A stretch of DNA of 64,000 bases from Clostridia bacterium (GCA_017429505.1 JAFROW010000004.1:124001-188000); one strand, 5' to 3'; shown: positions 1 through 8,450, counted from the stretch's first letter. A program made the numbers and translations. Notes: generated by a model from the sequence alone, not told the origin.

Positions 1-747
1 TTCTTCAGGTTTTTCATAGCATTTTAGGAATTCCTCATTATTTATAAGTGATGTAACAATATTTTTTACAGCTTGTTTTAATTCTGCAACTGTTAATTTC
101 ATTGTATTTTTTGTTGTTCCATTAACATTTTCTTTTGAAAAGTATTCATCTTTTAAATTTTTTACTATTTCATCTTTTACAATACTTAAAGCTTTATTTA
201 AGTCTATTTTTTCTGTAAGAGTAGCTCCATTAGATTCAAACATTTTCTTAATAGTATCTATATCTTCTTCATCATCTACAACATCTTTTAAATTCAATTT
301 GAAATATTTATCAAATAAATCTTGTACATAGAAGTAAATATTATCATCACTATCTGCTAGCAAAAGTTTTCCATTTAATAAATTTTCATTTTTATAATCT
401 ACATTTGCTGATATTAAAACTTTCTTTGCACTCTTATCAACTTGCATATTATATGTTAATTTTCCATCATTAATGTAACTTGCTATTTGTTTTACTTCTT
501 CATCATTTGATTCAATATTTCCACTTAAAGTAATTGTTGTGTTAATTTTATCTATATCTTCTTCTAATTTTTGGCTACTTTTATCTAGCGCCGAATTTAT
601 TCCTGCTACAAATACATCTTTTGGTGCAGTAGGTTTCAAAAAGTAATATGCCACTCCTGCTAAGATTGCTATAATAATTATAGCTACTATGGCTTTTATT
701 CCTCCATTTCCTTTCTTGATTGGTGTTTCATTTTTATTTTCTTCCAT
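1..747 (-). CDS. Membrane-anchored extracytoplasmic protein, C-terminus cut by window edge
   Basis: I do not recognise the family with confidence; it resembles clostridial single-pass exported proteins of unknown function. The visible 249 codons begin with a short cytoplasmic lysine-rich stretch. One hydrophobic segment follows at about residues 17-37 (GGIKAIVAIIIIAILAGVAY), then a long acidic and polar region rich in D, E, N and K. That layout predicts an uncleaved N-terminal anchor with the bulk outside the membrane. The start is chosen at 747 because an AAGGTG ribosome site lies just upstream. A perfect consensus promoter lies at 785-813. The gene is divergent from ytxC, and its 3' end lies outside the window. 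Confidence 0.75.
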   Translation of the reverse strand, partial: MEENKNETPIKKGNGGIKAIVAIIIIAILAGVAYYFLKPTAPKDVFVAGINSALDKSSQKLEEDIDKINTTITLSGNIESNDEEVKQIASYINDGKLTYNMQVDKSAKKVLISANVDYKNENLLNGKLLLADSDDNIYFYVQDLFDKYFKLNLKDVVDDEEDIDTIKKMFESNGATLTEKIDLNKALSIVKDEIVKNLKDEYFSKENVNGTTKNTMKLTVAELKQAVKNIVTSLINNEEFLKCYEKPEE

Positions 748-784
748 TTTTTTCACCTTTTCCTTTCTTATTTTATTTAATAAG

Positions 785-813
785 ATTATATATTTTAAAT
801 TAAAGTTTGTCAA
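785..813 (-). promoter_or_regulatory. Consensus vegetative promoter
   Basis: On the minus strand TTGACA (808-813) and TATAAT (785-790) are separated by exactly 17 bases. It sits 38 bases upstream of the start at 747 and should drive the membrane-anchored protein. It is a perfect match to the sigma-A consensus. Confidence 0.8.
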
Positions 814-904
814 CTATTTCACCAAAAAAAATAAAATGCATAATATAGTGTATATCTTTATGAATTTAGTAGATAATAATTGTTATTAAGAGAGGAGTTT
901 TTTA

Positions 905-1765
905 ATGAAATCCGTTTGCATAAAATTAACTAATCAAAAGACAGTAAAATATCTACTAGAAGAATTAGATAATTTTGAAATTGAAAACATCTATTTTTCA
1001 TGTAAAAAATTTAAAATATATTATAATGTAATAATTCATTACAAAGGAAAGAATTTAAATTTATTTTTAAAAAGTCTTGCAGAAATGCTTTCTTTTACTA
1101 TTATTGACTTATATGAAGAAAATATTATAAAAAATTTAATAAAATCTGAATATTTTTATTTTGAACCATATGAAAGACAAAAAATTGCAAATATAACAAG
1201 TGAAGACTTATATGAATTAGAAGAAGCTGTATATCCCCCTAAAAAAAGATTTAAAATAATCTATCAAATTCTATACGATTATTTAAACTCAAATCGATCA
1301 ATTATATTAAAAGGATTTATAACTTTTAGAATTAAAGCCTATTTCGAAACATTATTAGAACAAATTGATAAATCTGTTAGTAAATTTATTGTTGAAAAAG
1401 AATATGCTGAATTTATTTCACTACTTAAAATATATGTAAATTCAGAAAAATCTACTTGTAAAGAAGTTCATTTAATCTATTACAATTTTAAGCCAATTTT
1501 GTTGGATGAAAATAAAAATATTATTAAAATTGAAGATGATTCATTAAGTAGCAAATATTTATCTGATATAACATTTTCATCAAATGACTATACCTTAAAT
1601 ACATTGCTTAATCTTGTTCCTAAAAAAATTCATATACATCTCATAGATGAAAACATTGATGAATTTATAAATACACTTAAACTTATATTTGAAGAAAGAG
1701 TTGATTTTTGCAATGATTGTGAAATTTGCAAAATATATCAAAAAAGACCTGCTATTAAAACTTAG
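905..1765 (+). CDS. ytxC: YtxC-like sporulation protein
   Basis: The 286-residue protein resembles the YtxC family, found in endospore formers and of unclear biochemical role. It has no signal peptide and looks soluble. The start follows a clear AGAGAGGAG ribosome site. A cysteine cluster ends the protein (CNDCEIC near residues 271-277), which could bind metal; that is inference from spacing only. The gene is one of few on the plus strand and is convergent with recO, with a palindromic element between them. Family assignment is from overall sequence appearance, so moderate confidence; the open reading frame itself is certain. Confidence 0.7.
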   Translation: MKSVCIKLTNQKTVKYLLEELDNFEIENIYFSCKKFKIYYNVIIHYKGKNLNLFLKSLAEMLSFTIIDLYEENIIKNLIKSEYFYFEPYERQKIANITSEDLYELEEAVYPPKKRFKIIYQILYDYLNSNRSIILKGFITFRIKAYFETLLEQIDKSVSKFIVEKEYAEFISLLKIYVNSEKSTCKEVHLIYYNFKPILLDENKNIIKIEDDSLSSKYLSDITFSSNDYTLNTLLNLVPKKIHIHLIDENIDEFINTLKLIFEERVDFCNDCEICKIYQKRPAIKT

Positions 1766-1782
1766 ACAGGTATTGTAATTTT

Positions 1783-1865
1783 AATTAATATATAAATTTT
1801 AAAATTTATGTCTTATGTCGCTTAAAAAGCTCTGGCGCATAAATTTGAAAATTTATATATTAATT
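1783..1865. repeat. 83-bp palindromic element between ytxC and recO
   Basis: Perfect 18-base terminal inverted repeats (AATTAATATATAAATTTT at 1783-1800 and its complement at 1848-1865) enclose a second inverted pair, AAATTTATG/CATAAATTT. The inner loop holds TCGC/GGCG. It ends five bases before the recO stop codon. Its arms share the core TTAATATATAAATT with the element at 2770-2897. It could act as a bidirectional terminator for the convergent pair or be a small non-coding repeat. Confidence 0.75.
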
Positions 1866-1870
1866 GTTAA

Positions 1871-2584
1871 TTATTTATATTCTTTTTCTAATTTTTCATT
1901 CAAATACACTTTACTAACAAGCCTAAGTTCTTTTAAACAATCATTTTTTAGTTCAAAAGAAAAAAGCTTTTTTGCTGGAGCAAGAACAATGTATTTTAAA
2001 GCTGTTGCTGTGCTTTCACTTATATGTATCGCCCCTTTATCTGCTCCATGGCATTCTTCACATTTAACTCCATTATCTTTTATACTAAAATAATTTAAAT
2101 TTTCTTTTGAACCACAAAAAGTACATTCTTCGATTTTTGGTTTAAAACCTAAAAAACACAATAGTTTTAGTTTAAACACACTTGTTATAAAATCAGGATT
2201 TTTATCTGTTTCTGAAAGCATATATAGTGTGTTTAAATATAATTGTAAAATTTTATAACTATTTTCATTTTCTGTTGTAACATCTTGAATTATTTTTGTA
2301 ATATTAACTGCGTATTGTAATTTATCATAATCTATTCTTAAATTATAAAACACTTCGATTATATCACATGAATTTATGGTGTAATGCTCTTGACCTCTAA
2401 ACATAACATATTCTCCAAAGCATAAAAATTGTGTGCCGGCAAGAAGAGAACTCTTTGGACGTCTCGCTCCTTTTGCAACACACGAAATTTTTCCTGCTCC
2501 TGGAGTCAACATTGTAAGCATTTTATCAAAATCACCCATATTATTTTCTGCAATTATTATTCCCTTCGTTTTTACTATACTCAT
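1871..2584 (-). CDS. recO: DNA repair protein RecO
   Basis: RecO loads RecA on SSB-coated single strands in RecF-pathway recombinational repair. The N-terminal part is the expected OB fold (MSIVKTKGIIIAENNMGDFD). The C-terminal part carries the zinc-type cysteine set C154, C157, C175 and C178 (CTFC and CEEC). At 237 residues it is close to the usual length. An AAAGGTG ribosome site precedes the start. Its first 44 bases overlap yqzL, and the pair sits downstream of era, a common Firmicutes arrangement. Confidence 0.95.
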   Translation of the reverse strand: MSIVKTKGIIIAENNMGDFDKMLTMLTPGAGKISCVAKGARRPKSSLLAGTQFLCFGEYVMFRGQEHYTINSCDIIEVFYNLRIDYDKLQYAVNITKIIQDVTTENENSYKILQLYLNTLYMLSETDKNPDFITSVFKLKLLCFLGFKPKIEECTFCGSKENLNYFSIKDNGVKCEECHGADKGAIHISESTATALKYIVLAPAKKLFSFELKNDCLKELRLVSKVYLNEKLEKEYK

Positions 2585-2699
2585 TAAAATTCACCTTTTG
2601 ATTGTTTACATTTTCAAAATTTTCTATTTGTTTTAGTTCTAAAAAAGTATTTATACTTCCTGTATTTTTGAAAGTATTCCAAGCAATTTCTTTTATCAT
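2541..2699 (-). CDS. yqzL: YqzL-like small protein
   Basis: This 52-codon frame begins MIKEIAWNTFKNTGSINTFL, which matches the YqzL family found just upstream of recO in Bacilli and Clostridia. An AAGGAGA ribosome site lies 10-12 bases upstream. The frame runs 44 bases into recO in a different phase, so the two are probably translationally coupled. The family core (W7, G14, F19, L20) is visible; the residues after about 35 lie mostly within the overlap and are likely less constrained. Function is unknown in the family. A competing ATG nine bases upstream, in another frame, gives only a meaningless short peptide. Confidence 0.75.
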   Translation of the reverse strand: MIKEIAWNTFKNTGSINTFLELKQIENFENVNNQKVNFNEYSKNEGNNNCRK

Positions 2700-2769
2700 A
2701 AGCCATTATCTCCTTTGTTAGTTATTGTGCACCTTTTTAATTAAAATATGTATCAAAATATACTTTTTA

Positions 2770-2897
2770 CAATAGTTAATATATAAATTATTTGTAATAA
2801 CATGTGGGGACCGTTCAATGATTTCCAAAAATTCACAGAATTTTTGCTGAAATCATTAGAATGGGGAATATGAAAATAATTTATATATTAACTATTG
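2770..2897. repeat. 128-bp palindromic element between era and yqzL
   Basis: Perfect 24-base terminal inverted repeats run from 2770-2793 (beginning CAATAGTTAATATATAAATT) and 2874-2897. Inside is another strong hairpin, AATGATTTC...GAAATCATT at about 2817-2859, and a GGGGACCGTTC motif at 2807-2817. The right arm overlaps the last codons and TAG stop of era. It shares an arm core with the element at 1783-1865, so the two bracket recO/yqzL. Confidence 0.8.
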
Positions 2898-3794
2898 ATT
2901 AAAATATTTAAAAAATTGTTCATTATTTTGCCAATCTTCTTTTACTTTAACCCAAGTCTTAAGTGCAACTTTTGTACCAAAATTTTTTTCCATATCTTGT
3001 CTTGCCAAAGTTCCAATTCTTTTAAGCATATTGCCATTTTTTCCAATAATTATGCCTTTATGAGATTCCCTTAAAGTATATATTATAGCCTCAATTTGAT
3101 ACATAGGTTCATCATTTTTGCTTTTTTTAAATTTCATTTTTTCTACTTTAACAAAAATTCCATGTGGTACTTCATCTTTTAAAAGATATAAAGCTTTTTC
3201 TCTAATAGTCTCTTCCGCAAGTTGCCTTAAAGTTTGATCTGTATATTCTTCTATATTATAATATGCAGGACCTTTTTTTAGGTTATTTTCTATTTCATCT
3301 AAAACTATATCTCTGTATTTACCTTTTAAAGCTGAAATTGGAATAATCGCTTTAAAATCATATTCGTTTTTATACAAATTAATAAGTTCTGCAAGTTCTT
3401 CCTTGTTTATTAAATCAATCTTGTTTATAATAAGAATCGTTTTCTTGTTCGATTCTTTTATTTTCTCTAAAATTTTTTTATCTCCTCTTCCAATTTCTTT
3501 GCTGTCTGCTTCTATCAAAAATAAAATAACATCAGAATCTTGAATTGCTCCCCAAGAAAGTTCTATCATATTTTCATTGAATTTTGTTTTAGGCTTATGT
3601 ATTCCTGGTGTATCTATAAAAATGATTTGAGAATTTTCTCTATTTACTATTCCTCTAATTTGTGTTCTTGTAGTTTGAACTTTATTTGCAATAGCTGCAA
3701 TTTTTTCTCCTACTAATAAATTTATAAGTGTTGATTTTCCAACATTTGTCCTTCCTATTATTGACACAAATCCTGATTTAAAGTTTTCTTTCAT
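2892..3794 (-). CDS. era: GTPase Era
   Basis: Era is an essential GTPase that binds the 3' end of 16S rRNA during 30S subunit maturation. The G1 motif GRTNVGKST is at residues 14-22, with DTPG (G3) and NKID (G4) following. A KH RNA-binding domain forms the last third (IIGKNGNMLKRIG). At 300 residues it is full length. The start is placed at 3794 because AAAGGA then sits 12 bases upstream; the earlier in-frame ATG directly abuts that ribosome site. The stop codon is supplied by the arm of the palindrome 2770-2897. Its 5' leader is shared with two unrelated genes. Confidence 0.95.
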   Translation of the reverse strand: MKENFKSGFVSIIGRTNVGKSTLINLLVGEKIAAIANKVQTTRTQIRGIVNRENSQIIFIDTPGIHKPKTKFNENMIELSWGAIQDSDVILFLIEADSKEIGRGDKKILEKIKESNKKTILIINKIDLINKEELAELINLYKNEYDFKAIIPISALKGKYRDIVLDEIENNLKKGPAYYNIEEYTDQTLRQLAEETIREKALYLLKDEVPHGIFVKVEKMKFKKSKNDEPMYQIEAIIYTLRESHKGIIIGKNGNMLKRIGTLARQDMEKNFGTKVALKTWVKVKEDWQNNEQFFKYFNQ

Positions 3795-3838
3795 TTTTAC
3801 TGACATTCCTTTCCTTTTAGGTGCAAGATTTTATTTTA
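3795..3838 (-). promoter_or_regulatory. Repeated 5' leader, copy 1 (era)
   Basis: The bases just before the era start read (minus strand) TTGCACCT, AAAAGG, then AAAGGAATGTCAGTAAAAATG. Almost the same leader precedes rfbB and the GT2-LicD fusion gene. It contains a ribosome site fused to an ATG and a second ATG twelve bases on. Confidence 0.6.
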
Positions 3839-4257
3839 ACTAGCTACTTTTTTAATCATTTTTTATTTGCATTTTCTATCTTTTGTATTTTTTTTACTTA
3901 AAAGCTAATAAATATAGTTGTTTTTCAAAAAAAATTCTATACACCCCTTTTTTTAGGTGTAGTCTCAGATTTAATAGTGTTTTATTTTCGAAGCATTCTA
4001 AGCGATTTTTGTTTATATACTCCAAAATAATCTCTCAAATTTGATTTTAGTAACAAATATATATATTTTTCTCATAAACTTCAAACAATTTGTTTACTTA
4101 AGTTAACTCTATACAAATTTATTTTAAAAATTAATATATTTTCCCTTCCTATTGCGTTTCTACTTTAGAAATTTCATAGGTTTTCCTATTACATTAAAAT
4201 TCAAATAATTCATATAATTATAAAGTATCAAATAATACAATAAATTCCTTAAAAAAT
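3839..4257. other. Long A+T-rich spacer with one terminator
   Basis: No coding frame is convincing on either strand here. The one clear signal is a minus-strand hairpin at 3926-3962 (CTACACC/GGTGTATAG) followed by an eight-U run, a probable terminator for the pyrH-to-rseP operon. In many Firmicutes this position holds ispG, proS or polC. Their absence suggests the cluster was broken here, but I see no recognisable remnants. Confidence 0.5.
3926..3962 (-). terminator. Rho-independent terminator downstream of rseP
   Basis: The minus strand reads CTACACC, an A-rich loop, GGGGTGTATAG with a two-base bulge, then AATTTTTTTTG. It separates the pyrH-rseP run from era. Confidence 0.55.
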
Positions 4258-4992
4258 TCAAATTATCTTAATTATATCATTATAAGTTACAATAATTGAT
4301 AGCGCAATTAAAATTGAAAATCCAATTAATTGTATTTGCACTTCTGTCTCCTTTTTTAGTGGCTTTTTACGTATAGCTTCAATTATTAAAAATAAAATTT
4401 TTCCACCATCTAAAGCAGGAATAGGAAGTAAATTTGTTACACCAAGTGAAACTGAAATTGCAGAAATTATATAAACATAATTTACAAAAGTTGTAGTATT
4501 ACTTACAACTTTTGAAATTCCAACAGGACCACTTAAGTCTTTTATTCCTATATTTCCTGTAAATAGCATTTTTAAACTTTCAAAAATTGAAGAAACAAAA
4601 CCACCTGTTGCCTCAAATGCTATTAGAATATTTTTATAAACAACTAGTACAAGTATAAAGTAAACAAATAATCCAAATAAAATATTTACAATTGCTCCTG
4701 CTGCAACAATTGCAATTCTTTTTGGAATGCTTGCATTTGAGTAAGAATGTTCATGGTCAGATTCCTCATCTTCACCTTCCATACTTACAAATCCGCCAAG
4801 TGGAATTAGTCTAATTGCATATTTTGTTTCTTTCCCTTGTCTTTTCCATATTGTAGGTCCAAATCCGATTGCAAATTCATTTACTTTAACTTTACATAGT
4901 TTTGCAACTAGGAAATGACCTCCTTCATGTATAAATATTAAAAATCCTAATAAAAATATTATTTTTAAAGCATTAATTAAAAATAAAATCAA
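4258..4992 (-). CDS. rseP: RseP-family site-2 metalloprotease lacking the PDZ domain
   Basis: This is a membrane-embedded zinc protease of the RseP/RasP (S2P) family, which cleaves membrane-spanning anti-sigma factors or signal peptide remnants. The zinc site HEGGH is at residues 22-26 in the first helix, and the second ligand motif NLLPIPALDGG is at about 187-197. Family members in Firmicutes usually run about 340-430 residues, with a PDZ domain between the second and third helices. Here the protein is only 244 residues and the PDZ region is replaced by a short linker. A conserved GPVGI segment precedes the last helices. The start is TTG, preceded by AAGGAGG at good spacing. It follows cdsA with no dxr between. 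Confidence 0.85.
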   Translation of the reverse strand: MILFLINALKIIFLLGFLIFIHEGGHFLVAKLCKVKVNEFAIGFGPTIWKRQGKETKYAIRLIPLGGFVSMEGEDEESDHEHSYSNASIPKRIAIVAAGAIVNILFGLFVYFILVLVVYKNILIAFEATGGFVSSIFESLKMLFTGNIGIKDLSGPVGISKVVSNTTTFVNYVYIISAISVSLGVTNLLPIPALDGGKILFLIIEAIRKKPLKKETEVQIQLIGFSILIALSIIVTYNDIIKII

Positions 4993-5081
4993 AATAGCCT
5001 CCTTAAAAAGTACATTACATAAAACACTCAGAAGTTTCTAACAAATAAGTTGAATAAAATAACTGCACATCAAATATTTAT

Positions 5082-5906
5082 TTATATAATAGGCAATAAA
5101 ATTTTTAAAATTAAATATACGAATGGTGCAATAAATATAACACTATCTATCCTATCAAGCATCCCTCCATGGCCTGGAAGTATATTTCCAGAATCTTTTA
5201 CATCTGCAAATCTTTTTATGCTAGATTCTGTAAAATCACCTACTTGACTTATTATGCCCAAAATTAGAGGAATAATTATTGCATAAAGATATTGAATTCC
5301 TTGTAAATGTATTGCTCCAACATTATTTGCAATTATAGTATATATAAATCCAACAATTGTAGCTCCTAAAGCACCTACAACACAACCTTCTATTGTTTTT
5401 TTAGGACTTACTTTACTAAAATGATGTTTTCCAAAAAGTTTCCCAGCTGTATATGCAAATACATCTGTCGCCCATGCTGTCATTAAAGTATATCCTAGAG
5501 CTAATTTTCCTTTTTCTTGAATCACAATAAGTCCAATAAATGTAATAAATACTGTTACATATGCAATTCCCAAAAATGTATATGCTACATCTTTAAAAGT
5601 AATTTTCATGTCTGATACAATTATATGTAAAAATAAAATTAATAATGTTACAGGTATTGAATAAAGCATTATATATTTCATTATACTAGCTGGCACAATA
5701 GACACTAAAAAAACAATTATTGTGCTTAAATACGCAACCCATTTTATTGGATTACATACTTTTGAAACAATACTTATATATTCATACATACATATTATAG
5801 CTATTATCATTATTGCAAAGTCTATAATAGGTGCATTTCCTAAAGCTATCATCAAAACTACTATAGGAAATCCTATTAAAGAAGTTAAAATTCTTTTTAA
5901 ATTCAT
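5082..5906 (-). CDS. cdsA: Phosphatidate cytidylyltransferase
   Basis: CdsA makes CDP-diacylglycerol from phosphatidic acid and CTP, the branch point of phospholipid synthesis. The protein is a multi-spanning membrane protein. The family signature is at about residues 220-255 (SQVGDFTESSIKR, then KDSGNILPGHGGMLDRIDS). The start at 5906 (MNLKRILTSLIGF) is preferred over an upstream ATG because AAGGAG lies six bases before it. It lies between uppS and rseP, as in most Firmicutes. Confidence 0.93.
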   Translation of the reverse strand: MNLKRILTSLIGFPIVVLMIALGNAPIIDFAIMIIAIICMYEYISIVSKVCNPIKWVAYLSTIIVFLVSIVPASIMKYIMLYSIPVTLLILFLHIIVSDMKITFKDVAYTFLGIAYVTVFITFIGLIVIQEKGKLALGYTLMTAWATDVFAYTAGKLFGKHHFSKVSPKKTIEGCVVGALGATIVGFIYTIIANNVGAIHLQGIQYLYAIIIPLILGIISQVGDFTESSIKRFADVKDSGNILPGHGGMLDRIDSVIFIAPFVYLILKILLPII

Positions 5907-5982
5907 CTTTTTCTCCTTAATTATATTAAAGTTCATGATCGCCACTATTAAATATTTGTGTATACTTAATTTGCATTATAAA

Positions 5983-6696
5983 TTAATTTGCACCAAATTT
6001 TCTAGTTCTTTTTTGATATTCCAAAATCGCATTATCTAAATCATCTTCGCTAAAATCTGGCCAATTTTTATCCACAAACAAAAACTCTGAATAAACTATT
6101 TGCCAAGGTAAGAAATTACTTGTTCTCATTTCTCCACTTGTTCTAATTAGCAAATCTGGATCTGGCATATCTTTTGTATATAAATTATCTGAAATCGTTT
6201 GTTCACAAATGTCTTCGGCAGTTATTTCACCATTCTGAACCTTTTTTGCAATTTGTTTTACCGCATTTAAAATTTCATTTCTTCCGCCATAATTCATTGC
6301 AATATTAAAAGTTACGCCTGTGTTATTCTTAGTATTATTCATGCAATCTTGAATACCTTTTTGCAATCTATCAGAAAATGCTGTAAAGTCTCCTATAAAT
6401 TGAACTCTAATGTTTTCTGAATCTGCAATTTTTGAATATTTGTCAATATAGTTTTGAAACAAAATCATTAAAGCTTTTACTTCTTCTTCAGCTCTTCTCC
6501 AATTTTCTGTAGAAAATGCATAAACTGTAATAAACTCAAGTCCAATTTTGTTTGCATGTCTTACTATTTTTTCTAAAGTTTCTGCTCCTTTTTTGTGTCC
6601 AAGTGCTACAGGTAAACCTTTAGATTTTGCCCATCTTCTGTTACCATCCATTATTATTGCAATATGAGTTGGCATATTTTCTCGATCAAAACTCAT
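5983..6696 (-). CDS. uppS: Undecaprenyl diphosphate synthase
   Basis: UppS is a cis-prenyltransferase that builds the C55 carrier lipid for peptidoglycan, teichoic acid and capsule. The catalytic motif IIMDGNRRWAK is at residues 14-24 with Asp17, and FSTENWRR and the C-terminal DLLIRTSGE motif are present. At 237 residues it is full length. An AAAGGGG ribosome site precedes the start. It supplies the lipid carrier that the polysaccharide locus in this window depends on. Confidence 0.95.
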   Translation of the reverse strand: MSFDRENMPTHIAIIMDGNRRWAKSKGLPVALGHKKGAETLEKIVRHANKIGLEFITVYAFSTENWRRAEEEVKALMILFQNYIDKYSKIADSENIRVQFIGDFTAFSDRLQKGIQDCMNNTKNNTGVTFNIAMNYGGRNEILNAVKQIAKKVQNGEITAEDICEQTISDNLYTKDMPDPDLLIRTSGEMRTSNFLPWQIVYSEFLFVDKNWPDFSEDDLDNAILEYQKRTRKFGAN

Positions 6697-6763
6697 TTAT
6701 TTTCCCCTTTGCTATAAATTTTTAGCTCTATTAAAAAGCATCATAATTATAGTCATTTATTAA

Positions 6764-7654
6764 TTATTTGTTTCTTTCTTTTATATAAATAGCAAGTTGT
6801 TTTAAGAATTCGCCTTTCTCACCATGTTTTTCTGTAATTGCCACTGCTTCTGAAATAATTTTTTCTAATATATCTTTTGCCTCTTGTAATCCATATTTTG
6901 TAACATAAGTACATTTATTCTTTTCTCTGTCATTTCCAACAGGTTTTCCTGTAATCAATTCGTCTCCTTCTTCAGATAAAATATCATCTTTTATTTGAAA
7001 TGCAAGGCCAATTTTTTCAGCATAAGAAGTAAGTTCTTCCAATTGCTCATCTGTTGCTTCACCAAGAATCGCTCCAATTCTTACACATAGTCTTATTAAT
7101 GCGCCTGTTTTATTTTTGTGCATATATTCTAAATAATCTGAAGAAATTGGCTTACCTTCGAATTCTGTATCTACATATTCACCTGCAAGCATTCTGTCAA
7201 CTGCAATTGTAAATTCGTTAAATACTTTTAACTTTAGCATTAATCCTTGTGGGTCTGTAGTATTTTTCAAATCTTCACTTATTACATAATATGCATAATT
7301 CATTAAACCATCTCCTGCAAGGATTGCAGTAGATTCATTAAACTTTTTGTGATTTGTAAGTTTTCCATGTCTAAAATCGTCATTATCTATTGCTGGTAAA
7401 TCGTCATGTATAAGTGAGAAATTGTGAATCATTTCAATTGCAACTGCATAAGGCATACAACATTCAATATTATCTTTAAAAATCTGGTAAGTTGATAATA
7501 TAAGAATCGGCCTTAATCTTTTCCCTCCGGCCATTAAGCTATATTCCATTGACTCATTTAATGTTTTTTCAGGACAATTTTTGTCCTTTATATATTTTGC
7601 TAATTCATTTTCTACTTTTTTTTGATATTTTTTTAGTTCTTCTTTAAAATCCAT
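6764..7654 (-). CDS. ispA: Polyprenyl (farnesyl) diphosphate synthase
   Basis: This is a trans-prenyltransferase making farnesyl (or geranyl) diphosphate from IPP and DMAPP, the primer for UppS. Both aspartate-rich motifs are visible: HDDLPAIDND at residues 83-92 and KDDILSEEGD further on, with GGKRLRP at 43-49. The length of 296 residues is typical of short-chain bacterial IspA. Product chain length is inferred from size and class only. It is the gene next to uppS, consistent with a shared isoprenoid route. Confidence 0.9.
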   Translation of the reverse strand: MDFKEELKKYQKKVENELAKYIKDKNCPEKTLNESMEYSLMAGGKRLRPILILSTYQIFKDNIECCMPYAVAIEMIHNFSLIHDDLPAIDNDDFRHGKLTNHKKFNESTAILAGDGLMNYAYYVISEDLKNTTDPQGLMLKLKVFNEFTIAVDRMLAGEYVDTEFEGKPISSDYLEYMHKNKTGALIRLCVRIGAILGEATDEQLEELTSYAEKIGLAFQIKDDILSEEGDELITGKPVGNDREKNKCTYVTKYGLQEAKDILEKIISEAVAITEKHGEKGEFLKQLAIYIKERNK

Positions 7655-7747
7655 TTATTTTATTCCTTTTTATAAATATTTAGTTTATATACATTTTCTA
7701 TAAAATGTATTTCCGATTAAAGATATTTCCCGTTAAAGTTATTTCCC

Positions 7748-7871
7748 GTTGGAAAAGAATTGGTCTTTTGTCTAGGCGAAATTTATTGAAAAGGCAAGGG
7801 CGCATACGTATTGTATGTAACCGCGTTTTTCAATAGATTTCAACGACGCGAAAAGCCAATTATTTTTCAAC
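7748..7871. repeat. 124-bp hyphenated palindrome between frr and ispA
   Basis: GTTGGAAAAGAATTGG (7748-7763) pairs with CCAATTATTTTTCAAC (7856-7871). Inside, TCTTTTGTC pairs with GACGCGAAAAG, GAAATTTATTGAAAA with TTTTTCAATAGATTTC, and CATAC with GTATG at the centre. The whole element can fold into one long imperfect hairpin. It starts two bases past the frr stop and is richer in G+C than its surroundings. Nothing in it codes. Confidence 0.75.
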
Positions 7872-7873
7872 TT

Positions 7874-8422
7874 TTATATTGACATGATTTCTGTTTCTTT
7901 TGCTGCTACTATCTTATCCACTTCTTCTACATTTTTATCAGTAATTTTTTGAATTTCTGTTTCTGCTACTTTAAGGTCGTCCTCTGTTATTTCACCATCT
8001 TTTTGCATAGCTTTTGCTTTATCTATTCCATCACGTCTAGCATTTCTAATTGCAACTTTTGCATCTTCTGCATATTTTTTAATTTCTTTAACTAATTCTT
8101 TTCTTCTTTCCTCTGTAAGCTCTGGAAATACAAGTCTTATAACTTTTCCATCATTATTTGGATTAATTCCAATTTCTGAAGCTAAAATAGCTTTTTCTAT
8201 TTCTTTTAAAATACTTACATCCCATGGTTGAATCATAATCATCCTTGCTTCAGGTACTGAAATTCCTGCAACTTGATTGATTGGAGTTGGTGTTCCATAA
8301 TAATCTATTTTTACTTTATTTAATATTGAAGGATTAGCCCTTCCAGCTCTTACCTCTGATAATTTTTCTGTTAAATTATCTATTGTTTTTGTCATTTTTT
8401 CTTTAATTTCATTATAATCCAT
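7874..8422 (-). CDS. frr: Ribosome recycling factor
   Basis: RRF splits the post-termination ribosome together with EF-G. The protein has the standard triple-helix bundle sequence with VRAGRANPSILNKVKIDYYGT and the C-terminal ITDKNVEEVDKI region. The start at 8422 (MDYNEIKEKM) gives AAAGGA a spacing of about ten bases; an in-frame ATG three codons earlier is too close to that site. That gives 182 residues, the usual length. It follows pyrH, as in most bacteria. Confidence 0.95.
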   Translation of the reverse strand: MDYNEIKEKMTKTIDNLTEKLSEVRAGRANPSILNKVKIDYYGTPTPINQVAGISVPEARMIMIQPWDVSILKEIEKAILASEIGINPNNDGKVIRLVFPELTEERRKELVKEIKKYAEDAKVAIRNARRDGIDKAKAMQKDGEITEDDLKVAETEIQKITDKNVEEVDKIVAAKETEIMSI

Positions 8423-8450
8423 AATTTTCATATCCTTTCTTTTTCAATTG

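Noticed and set aside
3839..4257. A decayed ispG, proS or dxr gene in the spacer beside rseP
   Set aside because: I translated parts of the spacer and saw no recognisable motif of these enzymes; only a terminator is supported.
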